A stretch of 14,220 nucleotides of DNA from Rodentolepis nana (GCA_900617975.1 UZAE01001266.1:1-14220); one strand, 5' to 3'; counted from the stretch's first letter, positions 1 through 9,758 are shown. Notes: generated by a model not told the origin, from the letters alone. Program-made: numbers and translations.

Positions 1-95
1 CCTTCCCCTCTGTGAAGCCCCAAAATCAACTAAAGGGCTAATGATAACTATCAAAACGCCTGCCATTTGAAATAAATAAATTAATTAATAAATGA
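1..95 (+). mobile_element. SINE-like retroposon, 3' end (copy 1)
   Basis: This is the 3' part of the same element found complete at 9141-9463 and inverted at 13905-14197. The window edge cuts it off on the left. The first 19 bases are identical to 9382-9400. It then carries the shared block of a hairpin (AGCCC pairing with GGGCT), a second small hairpin (TGAT-AACT-ATCA) and the motif GCCATTTGA. It ends in an A+T tail of AAATA/AATTA units that stops near 95. Its right-hand target-site duplication cannot be defined because the left copy is outside the window. Confidence 0.8.
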
Positions 96-496
96 TCGTC
101 AAGACCAGAACCGCAGCAGAGAGATATAAATAGAGGAGAATATCTAGTCTTAATTTTTGCTGAAAGAGCCCATGCTCATAAATGTTTTAAAGTATTGAGC
201 AATCCATAGTTTGTTTAGCATGCACAGATAATGCTGATGTCAACAATAAGAAATTTTTCAGAGATGATAAATAATATTATCTCGACAATTTTTCGAGCTT
301 ACCTAGCCTCTCCAAATATGTACAAAGCCTCCAAGCTTAATAGTAACTCTGGATTAAGCAAAATTTCGAAACTTATTTAAAATTTTCCAAAGCAACGGCT
401 ATTCAACTTAGTACATTATAACATAAATACATTTAATTTTACTGTGGTAAAAAGAACAAATTTATATTCACAAAATCCAGAGCAGCCCAGACTTTA

Positions 497-2145
497 TCAA
501 TACCCTTTGGATATGCTCCATTGGAAGCCGTGGGTTGCTCTCAAATTTAGAGGGAAGTGAATTTTGGCAGTATAAAAGCCAGTAACGCTCAAACTGCATG
601 AAGACTCAAAATAGACACATGTTGCAGTCATGAAAATGTAAATCAAGTTCTCGAATTCATTCCATTACAATAAAATATGAACGAGAGGAGAATCCCTTTT
701 CATTAAGTACAGTGTCAAAATTATGGGCAAATTTTGGGCCTACTCTCGATTGCTAGAAGATTATTTGCCAATACTTTCATTTAGGCACTAAAAACGAATG
801 CAATTCATATAATATTCAACAATGATTTTAAAATAGCTACTTAATTTAGACGCATTTAATATTGGTAATAAATCCCTAATCTCATATATGATTTTCAAAC
901 AATTGTCAAAACAAGTAGAACAAAATCAAGACACTAAGAGTAACCTTACCATTCTGTAAGCCTAATGACGAGGTTCGAACAATTATGACTGTGAGTAACT
1001 AAGAACTGAGTTTTATTGTCAATTCCTGACTGGACAAAGCAGCCTTTGACTTTGGAGCTACCGAGAATTTTTTGGGCGACGGATAATCCGGGAATGAGTA
1101 AGACGACTCTTACTGGATTACCATCGTCTGCGGTCACGGTTATCATTGCGACCTAAAGTAGAACAAGAAGATATCGAATTATTGAACGGTTAATGGCTGC
1201 GAATGGAACAGCGTGAAAATATAGAGGAGCTAATAATCAATCAAGAGAACACCAGTGTGGCGAACCAACAAGAAATTAAACACTTGTTGGAAGGTGAAAA
1301 ATGACAGCATGTGCTTCATGGATAAGGGGGTAGCCTACATGGAAATTTAAAAAAATTGTGATGAGGAAAAAGGTGGGCATTATTAGATCAAATCATATTC
1401 CATTTCAATATATGAAACAAAAAATTAAGGACTTGTACTATTATAAATATGACAACTTAACTAATTTTAGAGATAAAAGTAAAGTAATTATCCAAAATCG
1501 CAAATCTAAACGATCTGAAGACGATGGTTTCGTAAATTATCGAAAAAATTAGAAGTCGTTTGTAAAACAATAGATTATGAACGTAAAGAAGGAAGATCAA
1601 ACTTTCATTCTTGTAAAACTAAATTTAGTACAATTTTTACTTAACAACAGACAAAATTAAAAGCAAACCAAGCATGAGTACAGAGTACAGTTCAACATTC
1701 GAAGTGGTCGAAAGAATAAATCGAGCAAAAAATTATATTAGACGTAAAACTTCCGTGTTTCAACAAAGAAAAGGTTAAAATATCACCAAAATAAAAAGGA
1801 TAGCAACAACTGTAACTTATGATCAAGGTATAGCATCATCTTTTAAAATTACGGACTTCAATATAAACAGATATCATATAAATAAACTGCAAGTCATATT
1901 TTCATAATATAAGAAAACAAATTAATCATAAAGACTGATGCACAAACCTATTTCATGAACTGGCTGTTAAATACCCAATGACCTTGATTTTACACACAAA
2001 AAACTAATAGATACAAATCCGACCTTAGATTAGTCATTGATTTCCCATTTTCGTCTGTAACATCAAAATTAGTTACTAGAATGCACTTGATATTTTCATT
2101 TATTAAATATTTTAAATAAAGCCCTTTAATTGATATATTATTCAT
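497..2145 (-). CDS. Small three-exon gene, unrecognised product (about 149 aa)
   Basis: Minus-strand model: 2145-1996, 1152-950, 593-497. I chose it because the phases agree (150 + 203 + 97 = 450 bases, one stop). Exon 1 starts MNNISIKGLYLKYL and contains NFDVTDENGKSM. Exon 2 is flanked by an acceptor ending CTACTTTAG and a good donor GTAAGG. It is open in only one frame, beginning VAMITVTADDGNPVRVVLL. Exon 3 follows an acceptor ending TTCATGCAG and reads on in frame to a TGA. The protein alternates beta-like hydrophobic stretches and has possible N-glycosylation sites (NKT, NCS), but no family is recognised. A faint resemblance to the beta-sandwich part of BBS2-type proteins is too weak to use. 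The exon 1 donor (GTGTAA) is ordinary and extra exons inside the 843-bp intron 1153-1995 are possible. Splicing of exon 3 to small exons near 303-348 would give another C-terminus. Apart from a 33-codon plus-strand open frame at 1203-1304, the rest of intron 1 is AT-rich with nothing recognisable. Confidence 0.45.
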
Positions 2146-2254
2146 TTATAGAATTCCGTTAAAATTCATATGCCACCGAGATTTTCACACGAGTGAATTA
2201 TGCTCCTGGTTATCTAACGCAATAGATGACCTAGAAACTACCGCCTTCGTTAAA
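2146..2254. promoter_or_regulatory. Putative bidirectional promoter and 5' UTR region
   Basis: These 109 bases separate the proposed start codon of the minus-strand gene at 2145 from the proposed TMEM129 start at 2255. Both genes must place their 5' ends here or in unseen upstream exons. The stretch is less AT-rich than the surrounding sequence. I see no TATA box or named motif, so the call rests on the head-to-head geometry alone. Confidence 0.35.
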
Positions 2255-4579
2255 ATGTGTCCATCGGTGTACGTATGCGTCATTGAATATTTTAACATTT
2301 GCTTTCATCATGTTAAAGTATTTTGTTCAAATATTTTAAGAATATATATATTTTTGCATAGATGAAATAAAATTACACGTTACAGTTTTTTAGATAGACT
2401 TAACAGTTTTAAGCCCACTGGAGAAGAATTAATCATAACTGCTGGCTATGCCTTATTTGTTCTCGCTCTTATCGCTCCTCCAAACGTCCTTCTGTCGGCT
2501 GGTTTAACTGTTGAAAAGGTTTTCCAGCGATTTTTGGGAAACGAAGAATTGTTTTTCACAGCTTATCACCTTCGTAGAACTACTCTTCTATACTATCTCT
2601 TCTATTGCATACCTTTGGGTAAATCTTAACTATTATTAAAAACTGATATATAAGAATGACTATTTAAGTACTTTTGCAGGATACTTCCTTTCTCTTCGTT
2701 TATTTGGAAATCCAGAGGTCGGCTTACTAAACACCGTCGGAAATTACGGAGTTATAACCTCCTTCGCATTAGTTATCGCTGCCTGGACTTATATCCACTT
2801 GGTTTGGTATTCCAATGGAAAGTGGACTGGACATCCAACAATGAAGGAATTGAAGAAAATAGCTCGCAAAATTCCTTCACCAAGTACATTTGCTACATCT
2901 GATGAGATAGAATTTCTTCAAAATCATCGAAAGTAATTTTTTATTATGCTAATTAGCCAATAAAATGAGAATCATTCTTTCATTAGAGTGTAAAGTATGG
3001 TTAATGTTCACTTTGTTGCATCTTGGATGCATTGTTATTAATTAGCTTCATTTCCATCCATGGCAATTTCGTACAATTTTTCCTTCAAGACAAGTAGATA
3101 CGTTATTTTATGTAACGTTTATGTAAACCCAGGTGAAATAATGTTCATACTTTGAATATTGTTTATTTTTTGACCCGAATAGGATAGACAGTGCAAATTT
3201 TGCCAAATTGTTACCTAATTTCGACAGGTCTGCTGATAGCGATTTTTTTATTTTTAAAGGATTACCTTCGTCACTTTTTGTCAAATTTTTTTTCCGTGAC
3301 CTGTGATATCCATAATTCAAGTTTGCCAGATGAAGAATTAAAAGTATGCGAACAAGTGGGGTCATACAAATAAATGAGAATGTATATTTTTAACATTACC
3401 TTTTTTATTCTTTAAATGGGAGTTGCTGGCATTGGGAAAGTTTCATTTTCCGCTTTTGATTACTTACGTATGAAGCGTATTCTCATAACTTTTCCATTGT
3501 TGATGATGTATCAGCTTACGTTTAGACTAGAAAGGTTTTCATCCTTTTTCTTCTACGTTGTAACAAGTTTTGTGACTTATTATTATCTTGTGTTCATATT
3601 TTATTGTGCTTCTATTTATTTGTCTTACTAAATTTCTTCACTTGTTTTAAACTCATTATCGCAATTTGGTTTTCCATAGCCCTGGTGGTGTTGTATCAAG
3701 TATCGACAAGGAGTTCAGAATGATGGAGAAGTTCGTAGCTTTCGCTGGTCGCGGTCTCACCTCCTCGTGGTCAGGTCGACGTATTGTCGTTACTCCTTCG
3801 TGGATTCTCTACTCACATCGAACCAAATTTTTGCCAATCAGTCAATTACTTGATCGCATACAAGCCGTTGTTGTGGCAACCCGTTGTATCAACCATCAAA
3901 CTTTGTCAGCTGATGAGGATGAAGAAAGAGAATCATCAAACCCCTTACTTGGCAGTGGAGTTGTTATGGCAACCATCAGGATTGCTGATATGGATAGTGG
4001 TGTCTGCCTCCTTTCATTCGAGTAAGAAAGCACTTTCTCTCCTTTTTTATCAACCTAATTTCCAATTTATGATCTTTTTTACCATCTTGTAGCCTTCCAG
4101 CTAATGAAATTGAGAGCTTTCGTACTCATCTCCGATGCCAATTAGCCTTTGCACAAGGTGTTTCATTAGAGCCCAGCATAATTCAACGTTTTCTTGAAGT
4201 ATTCACGGCTGTGGTTCATGAGAATGATCCTATTGAATGCCCCCTATCTATGGTGTGTAGCTTTTCTATTTATTTATTATTAAGTAGCATGAAATTTATA
4301 TACTGTTGTATTTCAATTTAGGAGCTGGAGAAATGTATTGGCTGTCTAATCACTCAGACTAACGTTGCCTTGCGTCATTCTTGCGGTTCAAGCGAATGTG
4401 GATCTTGCCAATGTCGTCCCATGTGGTGTGTAACTTGTCTAGGTCGTTGGTTCGCCTCTCGTTTAGCCAATGCTCGGGTTCCTATGTCTGATTGGCTGGG
4501 TTCCCGGGTTCCGTGTCCAACCTGTCGTAGCCAGCACTGTGTTCGAGATATTATCCCTTTAAGGATACTTGAATCTTAA
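2255..4579 (+). CDS. TMEM129: TMEM129-like E3 ubiquitin-protein ligase (412 aa)
   Basis: TMEM129 is a multi-pass ER membrane E3 ubiquitin ligase with an atypical cytosolic RING, known in vertebrates from ER-associated degradation. Exons: 2255-2268, 2407-2618, 2680-2932, 3680-4021, 4093-4252, 4322-4579. All junctions are GT-AG and the phases sum to 413 codons including the stop. The human protein is 362 aa. Exon 2 encodes the first hydrophobic segment followed by SAGLTVEKVF and AYHLRRTTLL, close to the vertebrate AGLTV and FHLRR motifs. Exon 3 carries further membrane segments and WYSNGKWTGHP. Exon 4 has GGVVSSIDKEFRMMEKF. The last exon holds the RING: C332IGC335, C348, C353, CQCRPMWCVTC (356-366), RWFASR, SRVPCPTC (388-395), C400. 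Introns of 61, 71 and 69 bp accompany one of 747 bp (2933-3679) that holds only AT-rich sequence. The 14-nt first exon is the weakest part; it was chosen because its phase-2 donor fits exon 2, which has no in-frame ATG of its own. A predicted insertion of about 20 residues precedes exon 4. AATAAA at 4629 follows the stop. Confidence 0.9.
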
Positions 4580-4628
4580 CTTTGTTAATATATATTAAAT
4601 TTTATCTGCCTTATTTCACATTTGTTTA

Positions 4629-4634
4629 AATAAA
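4629..4634 (+). other. Polyadenylation signal of TMEM129
   Basis: A canonical AATAAA lies 50 bases after the TMEM129 stop and 87 bases before the splice acceptor that precedes the next gene. Close spacing of a poly(A) signal and a downstream acceptor is what trans-spliced operons show. Confidence 0.6.
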
Positions 4635-4712
4635 TTATTTATTGTCTAAAATGTGTTCACGTATCTTTACTTCTTTCCTATTGAATTTAAGCATGAGTGA
4701 GATTATGGCTAT

Positions 4713-4721
4713 TGTTTTCAG
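4713..4721 (+). other. Candidate trans-splice acceptor of BORCS5
   Basis: The sequence TGTTTTCAG is a strong 3' splice site. It ends 7 bases before the BORCS5 start codon. The TMEM129 stop is only 142 bases upstream, leaving little room for a promoter plus a 5' exon and donor, so the acceptor is more easily explained by spliced-leader addition. A cis-spliced 5' UTR remains possible. Confidence 0.5.
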
Positions 4722-4728
4722 GATTTCT

Positions 4729-7700
4729 ATGGGTTCACAGCAAAGTATCCTTGAAGGAACATCTGTTGGTCTTCCTGAAATAGGATTGGGTGAGTGTCTT
4801 ATTGATGACTATGTTATAAAATAGTTAGATCAAACTTTAACTTTTAAAACTTAATTACCTTAAAGTAGGGAAGGCGGTTGAATTTTTATGTTGAACAGAG
4901 CGCTAAATGCCTTCATCTTAACGACTGATAAGTCCGTTTTACATCTACTGAGCAGCTTCCAGGCCGTTTAATGAATTATATTAAGAGAGGTGTATAATAT
5001 TGGGTTAAATAGATAAGTAAAGTAACATATTGGGTAAATGTAGGTTAACAAATAAGGGCAATAAAACATGATAATTGGTTTGTTATTAATAATGTAAGTT
5101 CTAGGTGGTTAAATACTGATGACTAACCCTTTATCGCCCTTAGCACCGTACTGTTCTCTTTCAAAATAAGCTCCATTGGTACTAGACTTGTAGCAGAAGG
5201 CGCTATTATTGTTCGATACATGTACAATACGTCTATGGCCTTCGCCTGATACCACCTAAACTCCTCACATCGGCGACATTAGTCTTCTGTGAGACGCGTT
5301 AATTCTTTTGGATGCTATTTTTTCGAAAAAAAATTCGGGCGTTAAAGCGCTAAGGCGCCAGCTGTTAATGAGTCATTGACATCAACTTGACCGATCACTG
5401 CAAATCCGTAGATGTTACATCCAGTACTTAGATGTATTGAAGTCTGGCAATAATTGATTACCTACTCCATGTAATAAGGCCAGTAAAATTAAAAGATTCC
5501 GATTTTTAAAAAACTGCCTACATAACTTGATTTCCTATCGCTATCCTACTCTTTGTGATATCTGTTGATGCCGTTCGGTTTTAAAGCCAATTAGATGACA
5601 ATTTCATCTTTCAATAGCTTTTTTCTTCCTTCTTTCTGCAAAATCCGATCTTTCTGTCGTGTGTAGACTCCAAGTTACTGACCACATTTAAGCATACTTG
5701 GTTTCTAACCATCGTCAAATATGTCCCGTTTTCTAATCGAACTAGTTGTAATGGACGCATTTAGACAAATTTGATATAGTCAGAAAAAATATTTTCTTTT
5801 GGGTCTTCTAGGTCTTTTGCTCTTTGCTTCCAAGTGGTCACTCCCACAAATCGTTTTTCCTTTAATAGCCAAGAGTACAGTATTGCGTTATTTCACATGA
5901 ATTTTAGCTTTATGATCTTTTTACATTCTTTCTATTTCATCGTCATTGACATTCCTTCATTGTTGAAAATATTGTTTATTGCCGTTATTACTAATTATTA
6001 ACCCGATCCTACTCACTGTAGAAGATCGTCATGGATCATTGGTGTCTCTGCCCGGTGTTTCCCTTCCACTATCACCCGGTATACGACCCACTCTATCACA
6101 TTCCATGACAATCAGATTTCGCTCTGATTCAGCTCAGAAGCGACGTCACCGTCCGGTCTCTTGTGTCATTCCAGATCCGGGAGCTGCAGCAACTCCGCAA
6201 AGTCAGATTGTGGTTGTTTCGCAGGGTCCTCGGAATCTCTACAGATCTTCCTCCACCCCAAAAGTGTTTGGATCGTCAGGAAAGTGGAGGGAAGATCCGC
6301 AATGGGAAGTCTATCAGTTGGAACATCGAGTGCCGAAATTTGAACCCCTGGCTAAATGGAAGGATCTTGAGGGTAGCGATTCCACACCGGTATGTTGATC
6401 TGGAACTTTAGTCCAGTTTGTTAAAATTGATTATGAATTTTACCAATCTGGATTTTTAGTTGGCTGAGATGGTAGAAATTTATAAGAAACACTATTCAAC
6501 TGCTGCGGATATTGTTCTTCGCAAACAGGATGAAATCCTTCGACTTGAGCGGAAAGTAAGATAGTTACTTATTGTTTCTCTCAGCCCCTGTTCTAAATGC
6601 TCTGCATTTCAAGTATTTAACGAAATAACCTTTAGAACTTAGATATTTCCGTTGTTCTGGTAAATTCAGGCGGCCGATTCTAGAAAATGGCAATTTATAA
6701 TGGGAAACTTATCAGTTAATTTTATTAAAGCTACAACTACTTAGACTCAAGGAAGATGAAGATGAGGAGGAAGGGGATATATTTATAGATCAAACGGGGG
6801 TTTTGTACTAATATAATTACTTGTATAAGCCTGAAAATTTGAAATATGTTTGGTTGCCCGGTTAACCAAAAATTGCGTCGACGGCTGCTCTATTGGTGGT
6901 CATACATAGACATTGGTGAGCGTAGGGATCCAAAAATTGATGATCCAATTATGCGTTGCTCTCGAGTGTAATGAAAGTATTCGACTAGGCCTCCTGAATC
7001 CCCACCCTCCCCCCTCCCTCTCCACTGGCTTTTCATTTCTCGATTTGCCTTGTTCAGAGAGGATGTTTTGGGGTTGAGATCGAGAATTCGCTGATTGCCA
7101 GCCTCCTAGATTTAGGGATTATTCCTGAATATATGGGATGTCTGTTATAGAAAGTGACTGTTATCCCGATAAAAATTGTCTTTCAGAATTTAGAATCTTC
7201 CCCAGAACTACTAGAAGATAATACTGATCCCCAAATCAGACCTCTCGAAACTTGAAGAGAAGTAAAATATGAGTTAAAATTTGAAAAGTCGATCACAGAG
7301 CTTAAAATTTGTCCACTGACAGGACTTACTTCCAACCCTCTTTGGAGTTATCACATATGAGCACCCGGCAAACACTGTCATTCACACCCAAGAGATGATC
7401 AATTACATCAGAGTACGATCACTAGGTTTGTAATTTTCCACTTTCTGTTGCCTGTGTAAAACTTTGTTAAGACTCCGTAATGTCTTTATATCTCCCAATT
7501 ACTGAACTGTTCTAATATTCATTAATGAGTAAGTATGTTTTTCTCACCTATTTCGGATCTTCCCTCAGATGAATCCTTTCTGATTACATGGATCTTTTGC
7601 TTTATAAGTATTGTTAAACTACGGGTGTTCGTGGTTTCCTCTCACTGATTTCCTCTTTTCGCTATTTGTATATATTCTGCTTTGCTATTTTTGCCATAGA

Positions 7701-8367
7701 AAATGCTAATAAAAAGTTTGAATGAGGAAAACAGGAAGTGATTCAAATAAATCATGAGTCAGAGCTGGGTGTCCAGAAGACGCAGGTGCTAGAGTCGGGT
7801 CTTTAAGGTCCTTTCTTTGCTCGAACCACATATGCACTGAATCGGTAGTGTTTTCTTAAGAAATATAGCTCAACTTGTAATAACCTATTATTCAAATTTC
7901 ATGAATTGACATCTAATTTCATGCTTGGAATATTCATACCTTATTTTCATACAATTTCAATTAAGTGCTTGGTTATTTCGCCTCAGTTTATTTTGTTTTG
8001 TTAGAGCTAAGAGCAGGTAGTTTGTACTAACACCGATTTACTATTAACATTGTAGTTGTCTTGTTTTTTAATGCAGCTCGAATATGAATCGAAGCAGGCA
8101 CTGGAGTCAATGCAGCTTCGTCAGCGAGGCGGCGGATTTCAAACGGCCTTGCAGCAAAATGCGTCACCACTACCACCACCAACATCCTCTCCAACCATGA
8201 CAATTACCAAAGCAGCAGGAATCTACCAACTGGGGAGAATTGCTAGAGGAATAGGGGAAGTGAATAGCAGATTCAAGGAGTGTGAAAAGTTGTTAAATGA
8301 GTTGAAACTCCAAGCCGAAGAAATCGATCGGGTTCTGGGATCTAAAGGTGAAAAAGTTGACTTCTAG
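4729..8367 (+). CDS. BORCS5: BORCS5/myrlysin-like BORC subunit (271 aa)
   Basis: BORCS5 (myrlysin, LOH12CR1) is the N-myristoylated BORC subunit that anchors the complex to lysosomes, where BORC recruits ARL8 for kinesin transport. Exons: 4729-4789, 6022-6389, 6460-6555, 8077-8367; phases 1, 0, 0, total 272 codons. The start MGSQQS fits the myristoylation rule (Gly2, Ser6) and matches the vertebrate MGSEQS start. Exon 2 holds a low-complexity stretch, then IVVVSQGP (residues 83-90) and VPKFEPLAK, matching the conserved IVVVAQG and IPTFQPLLK blocks. Exons 3 and 4 encode a helical coiled coil (DEILRLERKLEYESKQALESM, about 166-186). After a Pro-rich linker a second helix runs about 220-260 (LGRIARGIGEVNSRF), ahead of the end GSKGEKVDF. 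At 271 aa it exceeds the human 196, mainly through insertions in exon 2 and the linker. Introns 4790-6021 and 6556-8076 hold no recognised gene, apart from a possible alternative exon at 6731-6811. Confidence 0.8.
6731..6811 (+). other. Possible alternative terminal exon of BORCS5
   Basis: Inside BORCS5 intron 3, an AG at 6729-6730 is followed in phase 0 by an open frame encoding LQLLRLKEDEDEEEGDIF and a few more residues, then TAA. Joined to exon 3, which also ends in phase 0 with a coiled coil, it would give a 201-residue form with an acidic tail instead of the C-terminal half. The pyrimidine tract is weak and no AATAAA is close, so this may be chance or a decayed exon. Confidence 0.25.
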
Positions 8368-8836
8368 ATGATTTAATTTGTGTTGGCCCTGATCTGTCTC
8401 CCTACATTCCATGCATTTCGATTGTTGTAACTTCCCTTTTATTTTGTCTTTGTACTTCAAGAAACATGTTGACGATCCTAGCCTTTGACTATCTTATGAC
8501 AATGTACTACTAAAATTTGGCGTTGATTATTTCCTTATTTTTTTCTTTGAATGGTATAATTGGGTTCATTCTCGTAATTTTAACTGATTTATTTGGGGTT
8601 GGTGCGTTTCGTTAACCGTATGATGTATTTTAATATTAATCAGACCTCCAATAATTTTAGGAGATTCCAGATCGATTGTCAGTAGAAAGTTATACGAATT
8701 TGTTCATGTAAAAAATTTTACGTTGTGTATAGCAAATAAAAAAGCTCTAACGGCAGTAAAAATTACTCAAATCTTACATTGATTTCATTTAAAGAGACCA
8801 ATTTAAATTATTACGTAATTACGTTATTAAAAGTAA
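8368..8836 (+). other. BORCS5 3' UTR with poly(A) signal, and convergent gap
   Basis: No coding potential is seen here. AATAAA at 8735-8740 is the best poly(A) signal for BORCS5 and implies a 3' UTR of about 390 bases. TTTATT at 8588-8593 reads AATAAA on the minus strand and could serve the convergent gene whose stop is at 8837; in that case the two transcripts would overlap tail-to-tail. Confidence 0.45.
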
Positions 8837-9125
8837 CTAGAATACCCGATTGAAAAAACAGTTCTCCTTATTGAGTTGACATGCAAATTCATCCCTGATG
8901 CACAGATAAACAAAACCACCATCATGGTATCCAGAATTACTTTTATTGACCAAACGGACAGCCGATCTTTTATCCCATATAAAGCCTTTTATAAGCGAAC
9001 TTTTTCTCTGTATAAATCGACCGTCGTTTGGTCTACAAGTTCCATTCCTTCTTTCTGGGATTCGAGTTGTTATAAGGTTACACCAGGGCAATTGAGTGTT
9101 ACAGGGACTAACGAGTTCACCTTTT

Positions 9126-9140
9126 AAGGTTGTAGCTGGT
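9126..9140 (+). repeat. Left target-site duplication of retroposon copy 2
   Basis: AAGGTTGTAGCTGGT occurs here and again, 15 of 15 identical, at 9464-9478. It lies immediately outside the first base of the element. Without the element the flanks join into one open exon on the minus strand. Confidence 0.95.
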
Positions 9141-9463
9141 GGGGTGTGCGATAGACTTACCTCCACGTGATACACCCTGGGCAACGTATATTTATACGGC
9201 AAGTCTATTAACTGGCAGTTGACTACTCAATTCAAACTACCATCACCTCACTCTATGCCATATTCGACTATTTCCACAGTACTCACCTCACCTTTCACCT
9301 ACCTTTGTGTTTGTCTCTTACATCTTTGAAACACTCTTCTGTTCCCCCCCCCCCCCTCTCGACTTTTTTCAATGTGATGTTCCTTCCCCTCTGTGAAGCC
9401 TGAAGTCAACTAAAGGGCTAATGATAACCATCAAGACGCCTGCCATTTGATATAAAATAAATA
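9141..9463 (+). mobile_element. SINE-like retroposon, full length (copy 2, 323 bp)
   Basis: The element starts GGGGTGTGCGAT and ends in an A+T tail (TATAAAATAAAT), bounded by a perfect 15-bp duplication. It has no coding capacity and no terminal repeats. The same 5' end is used by copy 3, so this is a defined short element and not a randomly truncated LINE. Near the 3' end it has the hairpin AGCCT/GGGCT (one G-U pair), then TGAT-AACC-ATCA, then the tail. This layout resembles SINEs that borrow a partner LINE's 3' recognition hairpin. A clear pol III A/B box was not found, so tRNA origin is not shown. A run of 13 C lies at 9344-9356. Confidence 0.85.
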
Positions 9464-9478
9464 AAGGTTGTAGCTGGT
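9464..9478 (+). repeat. Right target-site duplication of retroposon copy 2
   Basis: This is the second copy of AAGGTTGTAGCTGGT, directly after the A+T tail of the element and identical to 9126-9140. Perfect identity indicates a recent insertion. Confidence 0.95.
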
Positions 9479-9758
9479 ACAGGCGCCGACTTTTACAAGA
9501 AAGAAATCATGTCTCTAACCAATAGCTAATAACTAAATTATCCATTCAAACCAATGGTGAGCCATTACTGTTAAATGCCTTTAGCAAATCCCGGTTTCGC
9601 AGTCAGCAAATAGTTGGCATACTTTCATTGTGTTAAGTAGTAGTAAAATAGCAACAAATAGAGTACTAGTTGCGAGACAAATTTAAAGCCTAATCTCAAC
9701 TTGGATTATTGTTTTCTTATTACCGTTTGAGGTAAATGAGTAGAAACCTAAAATTCAT

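Larger units (their letters stand above)
8837..9758 (-). pseudogene. Secreted six-cysteine protein gene disrupted by a SINE insertion
   Basis: Minus-strand exons: 9758-9724, 9665-9623 and 9489-8837, the last split by the retroposon at 9141-9463. Leaving out the element and one duplication, the pieces sum to 131 codons with phases 2 and 0 matching, so the ancestral product was 130 aa. The first two exons give a signal peptide (MNFRFLLIYLK, then TLFVAILLLLNTMK), and a long pyrimidine-rich acceptor precedes exon 3. Cysteines are at 43, 50, 65, 110, 117 and 124; possible N-glycans are at N62 and N95. The insertion falls in codon 35. Reading on, the frame enters the element and stops at 9369-9371, so the allele shown should make no normal product. 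No other break is present, so the damage is recent or limited to this haplotype. The C-terminal block YLCIRDEF...ENCFF resembles the FGF beta-trefoil block, but the final FGF strands are missing; family assignment is open. Confidence 0.5.

Noticed and set aside
31..75. Hammerhead-ribozyme-like CTAATGA ... CAAAAC motif in the retroposon 3' end
   Set aside because: The core needs CUGANGA and GAAA with three stems. Here the essential G's are replaced in all three copies, so only the hairpins are supported.
1358..1552. 64-codon plus-strand open frame
   Set aside because: Lys/Asn/Tyr/Ile composition is what AT-rich non-coding DNA gives, and it overlaps the intron of the minus-strand gene.
3108..3631. 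Three open frames in TMEM129 intron 3
   Set aside because: They are Phe/Tyr/Leu-rich translations of AT-rich intron sequence, with no splice-phase link to the gene and no motif.
8876..9127. 83-codon plus-strand open frame
   Set aside because: It lies opposite the last exon of the minus-strand secreted-protein gene. That gene has splice phases and a signal peptide in support, while this frame has neither.
9344..9356. Run of 13 C as a functional element
   Set aside because: Copy 3 has only a short C run at this place. It is more likely replication slippage or an assembly length error inside the retroposon.
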